A DNA stretch of 64,000 bases from Rhizobium sp. 16-449-1b (lineage in GTDB: Bacteria; Pseudomonadota; Alphaproteobacteria; Rhizobiales; Rhizobiaceae). Where the stretch lies: positions 1 through 64,000 of the forward strand of contig NZ_JAGHMH010000010.1 in NCBI RefSeq assembly GCF_017741935.1, in the 5' to 3' direction. Under the pieces are notes generated by a model. It searched no databases. It was given only the letters and a program-made list of their open reading frames with translations, and was not told the DNA's origin. The number at the start of each line of letters is the position of its first letter. Within the stretch, counting starts at the first letter, position 1. Below, one piece after another: positions 62,014 to 64,000 of this stretch. A program made the translations under genes and the position numbers.

Positions 62014-64000
62014 CGTGAACTCCTCTCGTTTCAAGCCAGTGGATCGGCCAGTCGTGGCCATGTTCGGATTTCAGTGCGCGGATGCGCTTGAGGTCCTCTT
62101 TGCCCGACGCGCCGACAAAGCTCAGCGCGACTGGCCCAAGCGACATGTTGAAGAGCCGCCGGCCCTCTGGCGTGGCGACGTAGTATTCGCGCTTCGGCAT
62201 GGCGGTAGCTACGATCTCGATCTGCCGCTCGTTGAAGCCGATGCGCTCGTAGAATTCGCGCGTCCCCGGCTCGCGAGCGGCGCCATTCGGAAGGCATATC
62301 TTTGTCGGGCAAGATTCCTTCAGCACGTCGATAATCCCGGACCGTTCGGCATCAGAGATCGATTGGGTCGCAAGAACGACGGCGCAATTCGCCTTGCGCA
62401 GCACCTTGAGCCACTCGCGAATCTTGTCGCGGAAGACAGGGTGCCCGAGCATCAGCCACGCCTCGTCGAGCACGATCAAGCTCGGCGACCCATCCAAACG
62501 CTTCTCGATCCGGCGGAATAGGTAGGTCAGCACTGGCACGAGATTGCGTTCGCCCATATTCATCAGCTGCTCGATCTCGAAAGTCTGGAAGGCGCCGAGT
62601 GTGAGGCCGTCCTCTTCCGCATCGAGGAGCTGGCCCATCGGGCCATCGACGGTGTAGTGATGCAATGCGTCCTTGATTTCGCGCAGCTGCACGCCGCTGA
62701 CGAAATCCGAGAGCGACCGACCGGATGCACTCGCCATCAGTCCGACCTGCCGAGAGATGGCGTTACGGTGATCGGGTGTGATGGTGACACCCTGCAGGCC
62801 GACCAGCATCTCGATCCATTCCGTCGCCCAAGCCCGGTCAGCGTCACTTTTGAGATCAGAGAGCGGGCAGAAGGCCAACGCTCTCCCCTCTTCCGCATTG
62901 TCGCCGCCGATCTCATAGTGATCGCCGCCGGCTGCGAGCGTCAGGGGCAGAAGTGAATTGCCTTTGTCGAAGGCAAAGATCTGCGCATCTTCGTACCGAC
63001 GAAACTGCGCGGCGATCAGGGCCAGAAGCGTCGACTTGCCTGAGCCGGTTGGACCGAAAATCAGCGTGTGGCCGACATCATCGACGTGCAGGTTCAGACG
63101 GAACGCTGTCGATCCGCTCGCAACCTGCATCAAGGGTGGGGAATTCGGTGGGTAAAAGGGGCATGGCGCGACCGGGTTTCCGGACCAGACCGAATTCAGC
63201 GGAATCAAGTCGGCGAGATTGGCGGTGTTGATCAGCGGCTCACGGATGTTGCAATACCAGTTGCCCGGCAAGCTGCCGAGATAGGCGTCGGTGGCGTTGA
63301 GCGTTTCGATCCGCGCCCCGAAACCTTCCGCCTGGATCAGCCGCCGGATCGCTTCGGCCTTTTCCTGCAGTGCTTCGCGATCGCTGTCGAACAGCACGAC
63401 GACCGGCGTGTAATAGCCATAGGCCACCAGCTGCGACGAAGCCTGTGCGATGGCATCCTCCGTCTCGACCACCATGGTCATCGCGTCCTGGTCGACGGAT
63501 CGACTTTGTGTCTGGAATATCTGGTCGAAGAACGGCCGGACCTTCTGCTGCCATTTCTTTCGCGTGCGTTCGAGCTTTTGCCGGGCCTCCTCGGCATCAA
63601 GGAAAATGAAGCGCGATGACCATCGATAGGTCAGCGGCATCAGGTCTAGGCTGTTGAGAATACCGGGCCAGCTCTCGGCCGGCAGACCGTCGATCGCAAC
63701 GACGCCCAGGAAACGGTTTTCGACCTTTGGCGTCAGTCCGTGCTCAAGCTCCGCGGTGGCGATCCAGTCGAGATACATGGGAACGTCGGGAAGCCGGATT
63801 GGATGGCTTTCCCCGGTGGTGCAGAACCGGGCGAACTGCAGCAGCTCGTCATACCGGGCAATTCGCTCCCCTCCCCTCTCGACCGTTTCACGAGTTTCCA
63901 TTCGCCGGATCGAAAGTGTGTTGGCAAAATACTGCTCAAGCTCGCGCACCGCGTTTTTGAACACGAAAAGCACCGTGTCCGCGTAGGATTTTTTCCGGCT
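61985..64000 (-). CDS. trbE: Conjugal transfer ATPase TrbE (VirB4 type), N-terminus outside window
   Basis: The main cytoplasmic motor ATPase of the mating channel. About 671 residues are in the window; the frame is open to base 64000 (SRKKSYADTVLFVFKNAV), so the N-terminal part lies to the right. Walker A is GPTGSGKSTLLALIA and Walker B LIVLDEAWLMLGHPVF, followed by KANCAVVLATQSISD, the VirB4 signature region. Family length is about 820 aa, so roughly 150 residues are missing. Confidence 0.95.
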   Translation of the reverse strand, partial: SRKKSYADTVLFVFKNAVRELEQYFANTLSIRRMETRETVERGGERIARYDELLQFARFCTTGESHPIRLPDVPMYLDWIATAELEHGLTPKVENRFLGVVAIDGLPAESWPGILNSLDLMPLTYRWSSRFIFLDAEEARQKLERTRKKWQQKVRPFFDQIFQTQSRSVDQDAMTMVVETEDAIAQASSQLVAYGYYTPVVVLFDSDREALQEKAEAIRRLIQAEGFGARIETLNATDAYLGSLPGNWYCNIREPLINTANLADLIPLNSVWSGNPVAPCPFYPPNSPPLMQVASGSTAFRLNLHVDDVGHTLIFGPTGSGKSTLLALIAAQFRRYEDAQIFAFDKGNSLLPLTLAAGGDHYEIGGDNAEEGRALAFCPLSDLKSDADRAWATEWIEMLVGLQGVTITPDHRNAISRQVGLMASASGRSLSDFVSGVQLREIKDALHHYTVDGPMGQLLDAEEDGLTLGAFQTFEIEQLMNMGERNLVPVLTYLFRRIEKRLDGSPSLIVLDEAWLMLGHPVFRDKIREWLKVLRKANCAVVLATQSISDAERSGIIDVLKESCPTKICLPNGAAREPGTREFYERIGFNERQIEIVATAMPKREYYVATPEGRRLFNMSLGPVALSFVGASGKEDLKRIRALKSEHGHDWPIHWLETRGVHDAASLLRFE

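Noticed and set aside
56585..64000. Naming the channel genes virB (chromosomal or pSym type IV system)
   Set aside because: The gene order I-H-G-F-L-K-J-E and protein sizes match the Trb operon of quorum-sensing plasmids rather than a virB1-virB11 order.

Overview
The window looks like a large accessory replicon of a member of the Rhizobiaceae (Rhizobium, Sinorhizobium/Ensifer or Agrobacterium type). It is GC-rich. Its conjugation genes have the order known from pTi, pNGR234a and other quorum-sensing rhizobial plasmids: traG-traD-traC, oriT, traA-traF-traB-traH, traM/traR, and trbI-H-G-F-L-K-J-E running off the right edge. All function calls come from reading motifs in the translations; no database search was possible.

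Region 1 (1-19.4 kb) is a catabolic and chemotaxis island. A ROK-type regulator and an SGNH esterase run leftward. Running rightward are a sugar-type ABC importer (binding protein, double ATPase, two permeases), a second SGNH esterase, glycerol kinase, glycerol-3-phosphate dehydrogenase, acetyl-CoA synthetase, adenylate kinase, a chemoreceptor, class I fructose-1,6-bisphosphatase, class II aldolase and triosephosphate isomerase. My inference is a route for an imported acetyl ester of glycerol or a glycerol-like compound. The esterases would release acetate and glycerol. Acs and Adk would handle the acetate and the AMP it generates. GlpK/GlpD would give DHAP, and Tpi/Fba/Fbp would carry carbon up to fructose-6-phosphate. 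An 834-bp near-identical direct repeat (end of a chemoreceptor gene) flanks 835-15533.

Region 2 (19.4-38.6 kb) is plasmid backbone and defence-related: small regulators (one broken), an AraC-type regulator, a TOPRIM-like protein, several families of unknown function typical of rhizobial plasmids, a 1701-aa methyltransferase-helicase, a candidate small RNA, a ParB-like protein, an ArdC-like antirestriction protein, a plasmid-borne aspartate 1-decarboxylase (panD) and a WGR-domain protein. Many of these genes stand alone behind long GC-rich leaders and end in clear hairpin terminators.

Region 3 (38.9-43 kb) is a second locus of the island's regulon: a small ORF, a paralogous orphan binding protein and another chemoreceptor. 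It is preceded by the same AT-rich inverted repeat found before the ABC operon and before the first chemoreceptor.

Region 4 (43.9-64 kb) is the transfer region: a secreted-type nuclease, the traCDG and traAFBH operons diverging from oriT, the quorum-sensing pair TraR/TraM, and the Trb mating-pair-formation operon. Between traH and traM sits a cargo module: eight 24-bp degenerate tandem repeats, a Fic AMP-transferase-like protein, and an XRE regulator with paired palindromic operators. traI, trbB-D and probably repABC are expected just to the right of the window.
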